From positions 372,001-436,000 of the forward strand of contig VTFK01000099.1 in NCBI GenBank assembly GCA_009617715.1: a stretch of 64,000 nt of DNA. Direction: 5' to 3'. Positions 12,749 to 24,111 of the stretch are shown here, piece by piece. The translations under genes and the position numbers were made by a program. Within the stretch, counting starts at the first letter, position 1. Every line of letters starts with the position of its first letter. The stretch is from Plectrocnemia conspersa. Taxonomy: Eukaryota > Arthropoda > Insecta > Trichoptera > Polycentropodidae. Below the pieces are notes generated by a model that ran no database searches, was not told the origin of the DNA, and saw only the letters and a program-made list of their open reading frames with translations.

Positions 12749-12887
12749 TTACCAATACGGTGGCAAAATCTATCGATGCAATAACTCAAGTAAACGTCGT
12801 ATATATATATATAGATTTTGAGAAAGCTTTTGACAAGATTTGTCATGGGTTATCTTATATATATAATTGTTCTAAGCCGTAAAAATT
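12749..12887 (+). mobile_element. Non-LTR retrotransposon reverse-transcriptase fossil (jockey/CR1 type)
   Basis: The frame from 12749 encodes VAKSIDAITQVNVVYIYI followed by DFEKAFDKICH. This matches the RT palm motif A of jockey/CR1/I-type LINEs, where an aspartate precedes F-x-K-A-F-D. The preceding K-S-I-D ... Q-V-x-V residues also fit the usual spacing. The frame stops shortly after (TAA at 12883-12885), so only ~45 codons remain of a domain that normally spans several hundred. A short AT insertion expands the usual V-Y-x-D to V-Y-I-Y-I-D. This is a dead fragment. Confidence 0.75.
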
Positions 12888-13200
12888 ATATGCTCAATAT
12901 TCTACTCTTGAAATCGTATAGCTTTGTATGAACGGTGTGGGTACTTCTCGGGCACTACGCCCGCGTCCCGTAGTTGCTCGGGAGTTTCAGCCCATGGTCA
13001 ACTGAGCTAGGCCAGACCTCCTTCCTTGGTCGTCGCGATTGACGACCGTGGACGGGTCTACCGTCGCAAAATGCTGTTGATGGTCACCGGCATCACTAAC
13101 CGTTGGTGACAGAGTTGGATAGGAAAAATGGAGGGGAGGGGGTGGTTTGCGGGCAGTCGCGCTCGCTTACCATGTGTCTCTAGGAAGAGAATAATAAAAG
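12888..13200. other. GC-rich block adjoining the LINE fragment
   Basis: Composition jumps to GC-rich at about 12930-13180. A small perfect inverted repeat (GGTCGTC ... GACGACC, about 13038-13057) is present. It may be further LINE-derived sequence or a host island. I recognise no protein in it. Confidence 0.3.
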
Positions 13201-13327
13201 ACAACCTGAAAGAAAAATGGATTCTTTTTATCATATACTTTTTATTTTTAATTTTTTTAGTTTGGCAGCTTTTGCATGCTGTGTATATTAATACACGTAA
13301 ACAAATGAAATATATTTAATTGTAATA

Positions 13328-14531
13328 ATGAAAATAAAATTTGAATTTGCTCCGATTGATTTTCGAGCCACCGGTAATGCGTTCTGTTGTTTCGACCAAT
13401 GAAAAATAAGCATTCAAATATAAAACAAGATGGCCGACAGTACCGTGACAACAGTTTTATTATTTAATAGGTAATAAAATTTTGCTACGCGACAACTGAA
13501 TATAAATAATCGGATTGCGATTTAACTAGGTGTGTTATAACTATGAAAATTAAATATATACATAATGTGTTGAGGATTAGAAGAATACGCTGATTAAACT
13601 AGATAAACAATCATAAAACAATCTTCGTAATTAAATCTTCAAATTTTGAATTCCCGGCGACGGGTTCCGAGGCCGAAAAGTGAGTTTTTCCTTTTATAAA
13701 TAATCGGATTGCAAATTTACTAGGTGTGTTAAAACTATGAAAATTAAATTTATGCATAATGTGTTTAGGATAAGAAGAATACCTTGATTAAATTAGATAA
13801 ACAATCATAACACAATCTTCGTAATGAAATCTTCAAATTTTGAATTCCCGTCGTCGGGCTCCGATGCCGTAAAGTGAGTTTTTAATTTTATATTACATAA
13901 ACATTATCATTGCTTCCGATTTAATGCACAAATACGTTAAATTTTAAGAATTGCAAATTAATCAGGTACATTTTAAACGCGAACGTGTAATATATCCTTA
14001 GTATGTATGAGGATTGAATGTTAATGTCGATCAAATCGGCGCTGTCGCAGTGGGATTGGTATATATATCAGCCAACGGACAGCTTATAAATGTGTAGTTT
14101 CTTGGATGTTATCTATAAACGACATTTTACAATTATTATAAATATGTGATTGCATACCTAGAATAATCGATAGCCAAAATATCTAAGAGTATGTTATTTT
14201 TAATTCGATGTGACAAAATATGTATACGTCATGGTTTTTATTCAATTTTAGTTCTGTGCCATTATTCCTCTTTCGAAATAGCCAAATTCAAGATATTCAG
14301 TTACATCAAACTTATGTAGTATGTTCTCTTCTGTTCACTCTTTGTTTATATATACCAATTCTAAGTTGCAGCCATATAGGTCATCAAATTGTTCCATCAT
14401 TGCTTCTAAAAAATAATTATAAACAATAAGAGCTTTATCAAACGTTAAACATTGAACACATTATTACTACTAATATAATCCATAAATTAAATTTAAACTA
14501 CAACCGAAGAACAAAATTGTCGCAATATGTC
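13328..14531 (+). repeat. Large interspersed repeat family D, copy 1
   Basis: About 1.2 kb aligns colinearly with 47587-49111 at roughly 90% identity by eye, from a GAATTTGCT... start to a shared TCGCAATATGTC end. Shared landmarks include CACCGGTAATGCGTTCTG, AAGATGGCCGACAGTACC, GCCAACGGACAGCTTATAAA and AATAATCGATAGCCAAAATA. It has no long open frame. Compared with copy 2 it carries an extra 194-bp internal duplication and lacks a ~520-bp stretch near its right end. Superfamily unknown; no clear TIR or LTR was seen. Confidence 0.85.
13501..13885. repeat. 194-bp tandem duplication inside repeat D copy 1
   Basis: Units begin at 13501 and 13695 with TATAAATAATCGGATTGC and end with the AAGTGAGTTTTT motif. 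They differ at a few percent of sites. Copy 2 of family D has a single unit (from 47785), so the duplication arose in copy 1 or was lost from copy 2. Confidence 0.9.
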
Positions 14532-16010
14532 ATATATTAATTGTTTGCCATACGTAAATGTTATTAGATCTATCATTGCTTCTGAAAATTAACTGTAAAC
14601 GATACTATATAGTGGGTAAAATGTAACTTTTTGTTTACCCTAATACGAGATTGTTTATTATTACTAGCATTGTAATATGTTTAATTAACTTCGGTATGTA
14701 TACTTTTGATTGCCCAATCACCGCTGTTTGATTTTTAATATCAGATCCTGAAAAGTCAATGGTAATTTTGTTAGAATAACCGTGATATATTATTCATATA
14801 ACCAAACACTTACTGGCACACTCATAATTTATAGTTTTGATTATATTGTCTATAACTCCAATGCTATATCACTTTGAATCATCTTCAATTGATATTCTGT
14901 AAGAAAAACGCTGTGATTATAACATATTTCAGTTTATTTAATTGCACAGAAATGGGCTCAGCGAGCGCTTGCCAGATGACAAGAACTGTCACATGTAAAC
15001 AAATTTGAAAGGGAAATCCCCGGTTTTGGGCGCGCTTAAGAACGAACTTTAAAACGGGCCCTCAAACACATAACACAATCAATGACTATCGCTCACATTG
15101 CACCAACTATAGATGATCAAGGGTTTAGTCTTCTACTCTTTACGTATTTAATATGAACATTAACATGGCAGTTACAATTTTTTTTTTCTGTATGCAAATG
15201 ATTTAAATTGTATCAATGCTGACTCCTTTTCTCTACAGAGTGATTTAGATTCTCAATAGAGATAGGCTTCTGTTAACCATCTATGTCATATTGTATCATT
15301 TTCTCGATCCCGTTTACACATCAATTTATTCTTATGATATCGGTGTGATCATTTTGGCTTAAGAAACTTTCATTAGAGATATCGGAATCACTTTTGAGAG
15401 CAATTCTTCTACACGTAAACGAATGTTCGGCTTGCGATCCGTCAGATATTTGTGTTCTCTACGACACTTCAGTCTGCAGCATTCTTACATCAGGATATAT
15501 TATTTGGAATTCCCGAATAATATGTCCACACAATACTAGTTATATTATAATTAATGTGACACGTGTAGCGTTGTAGTCACAAATGTTGCTCCCATTACTT
15601 CTACGAGATCCCACTTTCGCAATGTATAAATATACTAACTACTGAGGAACATTTTAGAATCAGAACCAATAATTATATAAATGTATTGATAATAAATTGT
15701 GTTTAAGTTCATAGCAGCATTTTATTTTATAATAAATCCCTGAATAAATATGTCAGAAACAAAGACAAGGGATTTTCTGTATTTTACTGTAAGAGAAAAA
15801 CACAACTAGACGAAGATTACGCTACAAAATAAACATAAATTTTTGCTTAGTATTATTACGTTATGTTACTTTCCCTCATATTATATAACTTTTCAACGTG
15901 AAAGCACCAATTTCTCCTTAAGTATTACAATAACTCTCAGGCTTAAACGCGCATTGGTAGTCGCCGAGTATAGCCTCAATATAAAACCTCCATAATCTGT
16001 ACAGTTTTTC
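14532..16010. other. Unassigned sequence, no gene seen
   Basis: A fragment at about 14560-14600 resembles 14385-14425 inside repeat D (ATCATTGCTTCT...AATTA...AACAAT), so D-derived sequence may extend a little further. Otherwise nothing is recognised. Confidence 0.35.
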
Positions 16011-16500
16011 CCGTTAGCATGTGTATGTATTATATATATGTATGTGTATGTGTGTCACAGTCAAGTATCGAACATATATCACCGCCCGCGTTCTCGCAGA
16101 ACAACACGGAAAATCCTTTTTTTTCTCACTTTTCCGACAATTTTCCGCCGTTCCGGAGTTCCGATATTAAATTAATATAACCTTTTCCACAGAGGCGACA
16201 CAGGAATTTTCATCTGTGAACACAAGCGGCGCCAATGTATGGCGATTTTCCGCATCCGCGTAATAAGATTACGCTCTACATATAAATTATTACGGTCTCT
16301 CGTTTCTACCACTTTTATTCTTCTCTCAGTAAAAATTGCTCAAACGAGCAACGAGTGTTCTCTCTTTCTCTTTCTCTTTCTCTAGAGACAAGTGTTTGTT
16401 TTGTTTAATTTTATCTTTATATTTGTTCTCGATGCTGTGAATATCTCTTCGTTTGTAACGGATCTGTGTTTATACTCCCGTTCTCTGTTATTTATACCAA
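16010..16500. other. GC-richer unique block with a TCTCTTTC microsatellite
   Basis: A less AT-rich stretch includes a pyrimidine run of repeated CTCTTT units at 16357-16384. No open frame or repeat partner was found. It could be regulatory, but no specific motif supports this. Confidence 0.3.
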
Positions 16501-17431
16501 GGACGTGTTTTGAATATTATTATGGAGATTAATGTTTTTTTTTTCCTTTTGATATTTGTTGTATGAATCACTTTGTTTATTTGTGGTAAAGTCCTATTTT
16601 TTATTTATGTATTTTCAATAAAGCTCGATGGCTTTCGAATAACAAGACCATTATTTTATATTTATATCTCAACTGCTTAAAATATTAATATTAGTGATAT
16701 AATATATTTAGTTAGTACAAAAGTTTTGCCATTTTTTATGATGCAAAAAAAAATATTTTTTACTCTGAATTGCTAAACAATATCTGTTTTTGAACTATTA
16801 TATTGTATATGAGACTCTTCCTTGCAACAGTAGAGAGCCATAATATTTTTTTTGTCTGTCATAATAAACGACACTGTTTATTTTATTAATTTCTTAAAAG
16901 TAATTCAGCAGCTGTGGCAACCAAAAATATTAGCTACGTGACACAGAGGTGGCTTAATAAAATTTGATCCATTTTTTTTATTTGTGAATAAATGACATAC
17001 CTGGCGACTTTCGAAGCCTGATAAATTTAAAGGGCATAATTGCTATTGCTTCAATTTAAAATAATATTGAGAATACACAAAATATAGAAGTCAGCCAGTT
17101 AACTGTTGTGAGACATTTGCATCTCATAATTATAATTTCATTATGAAGATTTGACACAAACTTTTAATTTAAAATAGAGAAAATATTAAGCGGTTGGAAA
17201 TAAAAGTAAAATAAATTGGACAATCAAACATTCATATTTATTCATAATTTTGCTGTGTGGAATTTTCTTGTTCGCAATTTCGTTTGCGCAATTGGACAGA
17301 AAAAATCCTAAAAGCAGAAATCAATGTAAAAAGGTTATGTTTTGTATATGGTAGAATTGCAAGGGTGTTGTGTATTATGAAATTTTGGAACATTTACAGA
17401 CAAACGTAATTGTGATAAATTAAGAACCCCG

Positions 17432-17550
17432 CCGCCAGCTTCTCCACCACCACTCGGAGAATATACTGTTGCTGCCACACAAATCAGAACTCTGAGGATC
17501 GTTCACTGACATCATCTCTCCGCCAGCTTCTCCACCACCGCTTGGAGAAA
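17432..17550 (+). repeat. Direct repeat, 88-bp spacing, encoding PPASPPPLGE twice
   Basis: Thirty bases starting at 17432 recur at 17520 with two changes. Each copy contains an inverted repeat TTCTCC ... GGAGAA. Read on the + strand, both give P-P-A-S-P-P-P-L-G-E; the first continues open for ~27 codons to a TGA. This may be a remnant of a proline-rich retroelement protein or a simple local duplication. No family is recognised. Confidence 0.6.
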
Positions 17551-18559
17551 ACATCTCGCCATTTATCGTCTGCCGCAATCGTAATTTAATATAATAAAAC
17601 TCTAACTAGATTTTAATAAGCGTCTCACTGGCCACTTTGTCACACCCCTAGGGTTCTCAAACCTTAAAATAACATACATATATCATAGAATAATATATAT
17701 TCAAAAAAATATCACAAATAAGACATTAGCCTTAATAAATCCAATTTTACTAGCGCGTACGTGTCAACCAAATTTCAACCTTCTCGTAAAAATAAAGACC
17801 CTTCTATGAATCGAATTCACTTTTTTCAAATTGCGTTATCGTTGTTTTTTTATTATTATTCTTCTTCTTTCATTCAATGAAACTTGACAATGAAACAATG
17901 TTTTTTTTAACATAAAAAGTGTAACACACGCGTGGGCGTAAAATATCAGACATATTATGACGATATTTTCATTCAAAGCTTCTGAATGTTTCTTCAATAA
18001 ATATTTTTATGTATTATGAATAACGTCCGAAAATAACCCTTTGATGAAAATTCTAAAGCCTCTTTCAATGCGAATGTTTATAGAGTGTAAGGTACGGAAG
18101 TTATAACTCATACCAGTACTATTATTAACATCTATAGCCTATGGTTGTTTGTTCAGATTTTTGTTTAATTTCTTACGGATAACCTTTTTTTAGCACCTTA
18201 GTCGGACTGCGTAAATAATATTTTATCCGGAGAACCTTCTAAAAAATATTTTGATATGTTTTTTAAAAGGTTTGTTTTGAAACGTCGAGGATGCTCGGTT
18301 TCGCTATGCGGAGCGCTTGTCATTTTAATTATTTATTTGCAATTCATGTTCTGCACGATATGCTAGTTCAAAGTACTCCTTGTTATTTATTAATATATAA
18401 TTAAAATAATATTTTTAAGATACAGGTCGTATTAATAATTGTATCCTAGTAAATTTTAGCCAGGGGCGTTTGTATATACCTCATTGTATTTTTGGCATAG
18501 CGTATATTCAATTAAGCACTTTTAAAAATTGTATAAGGGCAGTGTCAGCAACAGATCAT

Positions 18560-18760
18560 TGCTCTGTGATTTTTGGTTGCAAGCTTTAGTGTCCTGGAGA
18601 GTCGCGATCACGCTCATCATTCTTGTCCGTTGCGGTCAGCACGTCAGCGCTTGAAAACGCGCCTTTTGCTTCTCAACGAGCCTGCCAAACACACTGTAAC
18701 ATATTTTCGGCGATAGTGATGAGGAGCTGGAAAAATTTATATTGGATGGTACTCATGCGC
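18560..18760 (-). repeat. Dispersed repeat family F, copy 1 (inverted relative to the others)
   Basis: The reverse complement contains the family core GATCGCGACTCT plus upstream AGCTCCTCATC and GCTCGTTGAG motifs, in the same order as 38285-38450 and 45405-45570. The + strand reads IFGDSDEELEKFILDGTHAP before a stop, and copy 2 read on its minus strand gives YEELEKNIWDGAH. The family may therefore derive from an acidic coding segment of a transposon, but I cannot name it. Confidence 0.7.
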
Positions 18761-19086
18761 CCTAATTGTTTTTTTTTATTATTTTTTTTCAATATATTTT
18801 TTGGAAAATTGTATAATAGTCAATCATGACGCATTAAAAAACCTGTCAAATTATGATAGTCTGATTTGCAGTAAATTTTAAAAATAAATAATATTATTGT
18901 TATTTTTTGTAACGAAACAGGCGTTAGGTCTTTTTTAGTTCCTATTAATTTAAATTTCTTTTTATTACCGGTATTGAAAATTCTGGTAATATTACAATCC
19001 CTAGTTAGTATTAAGGCAATAAACGTGCTGGTCTGATGATATATAATAAATATATAATGTTACATAGTTTATGTATAACTACTTAC

Positions 19087-19327
19087 CTAAAAGTTTGTTG
19101 ACGGATCGATGAAAAGGACCACTGGGGAATTTCTTGAGAAGATACCTTGAATAAAACGGTGTCTTCAATGGGGTGAGCCGGCCAAGGAAAAGATCTTAGC
19201 GAATGTAATCTTAAGTGGCTTCTGTTCAATGACACCCTGATGTCAGGCCAAGAATAAAAATAAGTGCGCTTACGTCTCTTTATTCTCAACGACCCAAGTT
19301 GATGAGAGATGAAGCAATACGCATACC
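19087..19327 (-). CDS. Candidate internal exon of an unidentified minus-strand gene
   Basis: On the minus strand a pyrimidine-rich acceptor (CGTTTTTCAG, ending at 19328) is followed by 241 nt fully open in one frame (starting phase: two leftover bases). The segment ends in TTTTAG before GTAAGT (19086-19081), a near-perfect donor. The ~80-residue product contains SWPDIRVSLNRSHLRLHSL, then FPWPAHPIEDTVLFKVSS, then QEIPQWSFSSIRQQTFR. It is far richer in G+C than its AT-rich flanks, uses ordinary codons and has no low complexity. I do not recognise the family. It could be an exon of a gene nested in the presumed brp intron, an exon of a neighbouring gene, or a decayed transposon exon. No partner exons were identified. 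Confidence 0.4.
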
Positions 19328-19419
19328 CTGAAAAACGTATGATAAACTAAAGATTACAACCTTATTTTGTGTAATCTTTCTTTAATTTATTTTATCAAGT
19401 TTCATAATCTCTCGCGACG

Positions 19420-19970
19420 ACGCGATCACAGCTCGCAAAGACAATTATTTAAATTTTCTCGCAGCTCCCAAAGCAATATCATTCGATCAAGTGAACGAGC
19501 CTTTAAAGTTACATCGCTCATCTGTTCTTTCATCCCCGCTCCAAAACTTTCCGACCGTCTTAAATTCGAGCGTCCAAAAATAACCCACCAAGAATCCGCA
19601 GAGACTGAGACGATTGTTCGAAAGCCGCTTTAAATTTCGAAGAAGAACCCCCTCGATTTATAATTTATCGCAGCGGTGGGGAATCGGAAAGCTTGTTTCC
19701 GCGGAAGCTCTTTCACGGCGAAGCTTTTTCACGCCACCATTGTTCGCCCTCTCCTCACCGCTCGTTATTGCGTCCCGAACGAGTGGAAAGCTTTTTGTCC
19801 TCGGCGAGAATTGAAGATTTTTAGCCCCGGGGAAAACTGCTAAATGGGATTAAGCCTCGCTCGAGACAGACGGGGAGAGAGTATTATTTGTCGTTGGACG
19901 CAAGCGCCAATTATTCGACGCGATTGTGTTTGAATAATTGCGTTTCAGGAGAACAAATAGAGATTTTTTG
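19420..19970. other. GC-richer unique block next to the candidate exon
   Basis: About 550 bp of elevated G+C with no repeat partner in the window. Two open frames (19367-19633 and 19614-19814) overlap out of frame and show no motif, which argues against coding. It may be conserved non-coding DNA or the upstream region of the minus-strand candidate gene. Confidence 0.35.
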
Positions 19971-19999
19971 CAATTAGGTTTATTTTTAATTGACGTGTA

Positions 20000-21150
20000 A
20001 CTTAAAGGGTAAATGGAAACCATAATAATAAATCGACTGTTTTTTATTTATTTATAAATCATTGTGCAACATTTTTTGATTTACGTACTAATACGCGTAT
20101 TTACTACTGAGGTTTTTAACCCGAACTTCCGTAGATCGGATTGAACTCTGGAGTACATATGTCATAGCTGAATCAAGGTTTCCGTGAAGAGAGAAGCGGC
20201 TGTTTTAGTCTCAGTCGATGCTTGGTGTGATTCTTTCGTGTGTTTCAAATCGGGAGTAACTATTAAGTGTTATCATTGCGTAAACGAAAATTATGCGCAA
20301 CAAAACTTTTGATCATATATGATTAATGTACACGTATATGTATGTATATTTAGGAATACTTCAATATATATATAAAAAAAATAATAAATAATATTTAAAA
20401 AGGCTGATTCCTCGGAATATGTAATCGTAACATACAAATGTAAATAGATGTATTCTTTTTTTATTGCGCTTTTAACGCGTGTTTGCGACAAGAATTTTCT
20501 CGCGGTCAATGCGCATTTGAAATTAGTGATTTTTACATATCCGAGTGATCCTTACAAAGTATTTTGACTCCTTTTGCAAATATTATTCTACCTGTCAATA
20601 AATAGTGCTTATGTGGTTTCATATTTTTGATATTGTCAATTGGCCCTTATAAAATGTAATATTTTATGATTGTAGTATATTATATATCGAAGATTATAAA
20701 AATATTTTTTGAACCATTAAACAACTCTTTGTACCGTATGTAAAAATAAAACCAAAAAATGTGCTATGTCTGATTTTCTTAATATTGCAAGATATACACA
20801 AATAGCAAATTACAATTAAATAAAAACCAATACAACATGACATGATTATAAAATATATGTTAAATAATTTTAGTAAATAAAATGAAAAATACTACTGGGG
20901 GCATTATCGTCCCCGCTTCGCACAGGCTGGGTTAGATCCTACATAATTCAGTAATAAGACAGTTGTGAATTACACTAGTAAAAAAAAGCATAATAGGGGC
21001 GTAGCGCAAAACATATACTAACTGGTCTTGTATCGATGTTTACAATATTAAGGATTCATGAGCTATCTGTATTCGGATCTTTCCTGTTTATTTGTTTATT
21101 TTTTATATAAAATACATAATATATAATATACGTTTTTATTGCAACCAAAA
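20000..21150. other. AT-rich sequence, no gene seen
   Basis: Nothing recognisable. A short GC-richer piece lies at about 20895-20945 (GCATTATCGTCCCCGCTTCG). Confidence 0.35.
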
Positions 21151-21189
21151 GCGACTTGAATACATCGTCGCCGTCTTGCTGTCTCCAAA

Positions 21190-21350
21190 TAAACTCGGCA
21201 AAATATATTTATTTTTATACAATTAAAAATGTCTTTTTTTAAATATATTCATTGCAGATAGTTATTTATGGGGTGTTCACTGTTCTGATTAACGCTCACT
21301 CGCTGTCGCTCGTTTACACACCTAATCTGTTCAAATTCCAAAATGTATTT
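21190..21350 (+). repeat. Dispersed repeat family G, copy 1
   Basis: A core at 21261-21312 (GTTATTTATGGGGTGTTCAC ... CGCTCACTCGCTGTCGC) recurs at 24423-24471 in the same orientation and at 24112-24161 inverted. Homology with the 24.4-kb copy extends ~70 bp left (TACAATTAAAAATGTCTTTT). Homology with the inverted copy extends right (TAATCTGTTCAAATTCCAAA), so the core is internal to a longer element. Confidence 0.75.
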
Positions 21351-22057
21351 ATGTAGCAAAACTGATTTCGGATAACAAGAAAGTATCCTGTATTACTTTT
21401 TCATGCATATATGATATTTTCTAAGAGCAGCTCATTATTATCGATTTGAATTTATTATTATCAGAACTGTAATTATATACTAATTATAATTCTGATCTTA
21501 TAGATACGATAGAAATTAAAAAACGGGATTTAAGCCCAGGTCTTTCAAACATTATTATTTTTTTATAAATATTTCTGATAAAAATACAGCGTCTTGTTTA
21601 CTTTAATTTGTAAAAATACAAGTGTTTCACTTTATATATACGTAGGTATGTAAAAGTAACATCAACACTAAATTTTAGTCCATTGTCGGGCAAATGTCCA
21701 TTCAAGTACCCAAACCCTCTAGCTAAATAGAATTTATTGCCATTGTTTTTTGTTTCACCAAACATGTTTTCGACGCTGTTTTATTTACGCAAAGTTGGTC
21801 AAACAAAAAAATGCGTACGGTAGAACGTTGAGGTATCGACATTTTTTTTACGTAAACACATTTTAAATTAGTAATTTTAATTATATTAGATTTTTCTATA
21901 TAAAGTTCATTATTAGAATACTAAATGATAAATATATATTAATCTACGTATATATATATTTACATATACATATATATGTATATATATATTTTTTATAAAA
22001 GTTTATTTCAAAAATATATATATTAGTACAATAGCGTACAGACATAGCAATAAGTTT

Positions 22058-22307
22058 AAAACCCAGATATGCCCACTGTCCTATGGGTAGGTCACTAAAA
22101 TCGTGCCACTGTTTTTTACAAATATGACGTTTTTATTACTTTTGCATGAGTCAAAACGTGAATGAACTCATAAAAAGGGTCTAATAATAACTCCTAAACA
22201 ATAAAAACCGGAATATTGTTAAGTCTAGTGTTGTTTGTCGTCTGGCGAAGCTGTGCGGTTTTTTTTTAATTTGAAAAGAGCAAAATTTCTTGGGCATATC
22301 TGGGTTT
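22058..22307. mobile_element. Short TIR element (MITE), ~250 bp
   Basis: Perfect 17-bp terminal inverted repeats AAACCCAGATATGCCCA (22058-22074) and TGGGCATATCTGGGTTT (22291-22307) enclose ~216 bp of non-coding DNA. No clear target-site duplication is visible. A diverged TAGCATATCTAGGTTTGGG at about 23183 may be the end of a related copy. Confidence 0.75.
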
Positions 22308-24111
22308 GTTGTCAGCTTACATTGATAGTTATATCTTAAAAATATTTATTTAATACCAAATATAATCAGTTAAATCGTTATAATTACCTAAAAACTCCAA
22401 AGTAGCTATACAATATTTTATTAGGATCTCTTAGCGTATACTTTAACTTAAAAATTGTAAATGATTGTATTCTTTTTTCTTTCGCATACCATGTAGCAAA
22501 AAAATAAAATATCAATATGGAATGATAATACAGATAGGTTTAAAAACTTCTCACATTATATATAATACATTACTATAAAGTGATTTTCCTCTGCGCGTTA
22601 GGTTAGGTCGTGCTTAAAAAAATTGGATGGATGTGCACAAGATCGAATCTGCCCCCTAGATGTCGAAACCAGATTGCTTCGTTCACTTTCAGACGAAACG
22701 TGTCGAAGTGCTTGTAAAAAATGAGCGTGTTTAATCTGTCGTTTTTTTTAAACACATAACACCATGTGGTGTCTAGGGTGAAAATTGACCGTGACCATGA
22801 CACCTTCTCTTCAAGCAATTACGATGTCGTTGGCCAACTCAACCGGCGTTTATGGCTCATACGCGTCAAGGTTGCCACATTCGTATGTATGTATATATAG
22901 GATACCTGGCAACTTGCCAATGTTGTTGGACAATTTACTCTCTCTACAAAACTTTCAGCAATTCCGCTGCTGCCTACCTGTGCGATTTTTTTTGTTCAGC
23001 GGTCATGCCGTATGAAAGCTACTGGCATTGACAATCGTGACTGGCGCGAATAAACATGTTTGTTTACAAGGTGACCCAAAAAGATGTGCTTGTTTTGCTC
23101 TGAGGTCGCCAAAAATCGATGTGGTATTATATGATGTAAGACAAAGTTAATTAAACCAATTTCCGCACACTAAATGCTCTTTAGCATATCTAGGTTTGGG
23201 TCTAATGACTCCCCTGCGTTATCCTTCGTTGAGAATTTAGGGGCTACAACTTAGTGCTGCCATTTAAAAAATCTACTCTTATTTATTTTATTTATGTGTT
23301 CATAACATTTTTTTTCATACCTCTCAAAACTATAAACATTGTTATAACCTAAGGTTTTATAACCATATAAAAAATTCATATGTAACGAAGCCAATATCAT
23401 TAAAAAATATCAATAAGAAGCTTTCATAGTCTAGTAACACTTACACTGTTGCAGATAAAGATGCTCATATTTAAGTTTACGAAATAGGACTGTAAAAAAA
23501 ACTTTCTGATCTGAAGCAGCAAACGATAGACTCACTTTGTGATTTTGTCTAGCCAATAAATGCTCATTGAACCTGTCTGGTAGATAAGTATATTACTAGA
23601 AGTTATGTATACAAAAATATAGACTTAAATTAGGTGTCAAAATCGGGTGGCAGTGTTCAATGCAGAATAGTTCAGATTAATATAATTAAAATATCAGGTC
23701 CTCAAATTTTAAGAAGATTATTTAAAAAAAGTAATAGAATAGCTGTATAAATGGAGAGTTCCTGTTGGTGTGTCTTTGCATCTCTGGGCTCTTTGCTCTC
23801 TAGTGTCAATAATTTTCTATTTTATAGCATAAGCTTAAATGAAATAATAAAAGCGTATCTTAATGAATTAGGTTGCATTGTGAAACTCTGCCTCAAATGA
23901 AACATGAATACGTTTCCCGTGTAATTCTTTATGAGTGAAACCATTGTAGTCACTTTCAGATTATGACGAAAAATTCCAAATAAGATAACAATGCTTAGTG
24001 CTTGGTATTGTCTGTTTCGGTAAATCATGTTTATGTTTCTGTTCTAAAAAAATATTTATTTATATACATCACTGTTCACGTTTTAAATTTAAATAGATTA
24101 TCTGCGAACAA

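Noticed and set aside
16711..16760. Mariner-like terminal motif (GTACAAAAGTTTTGCCAT)
   Set aside because: No matching inverted end and no transposase fragment nearby.
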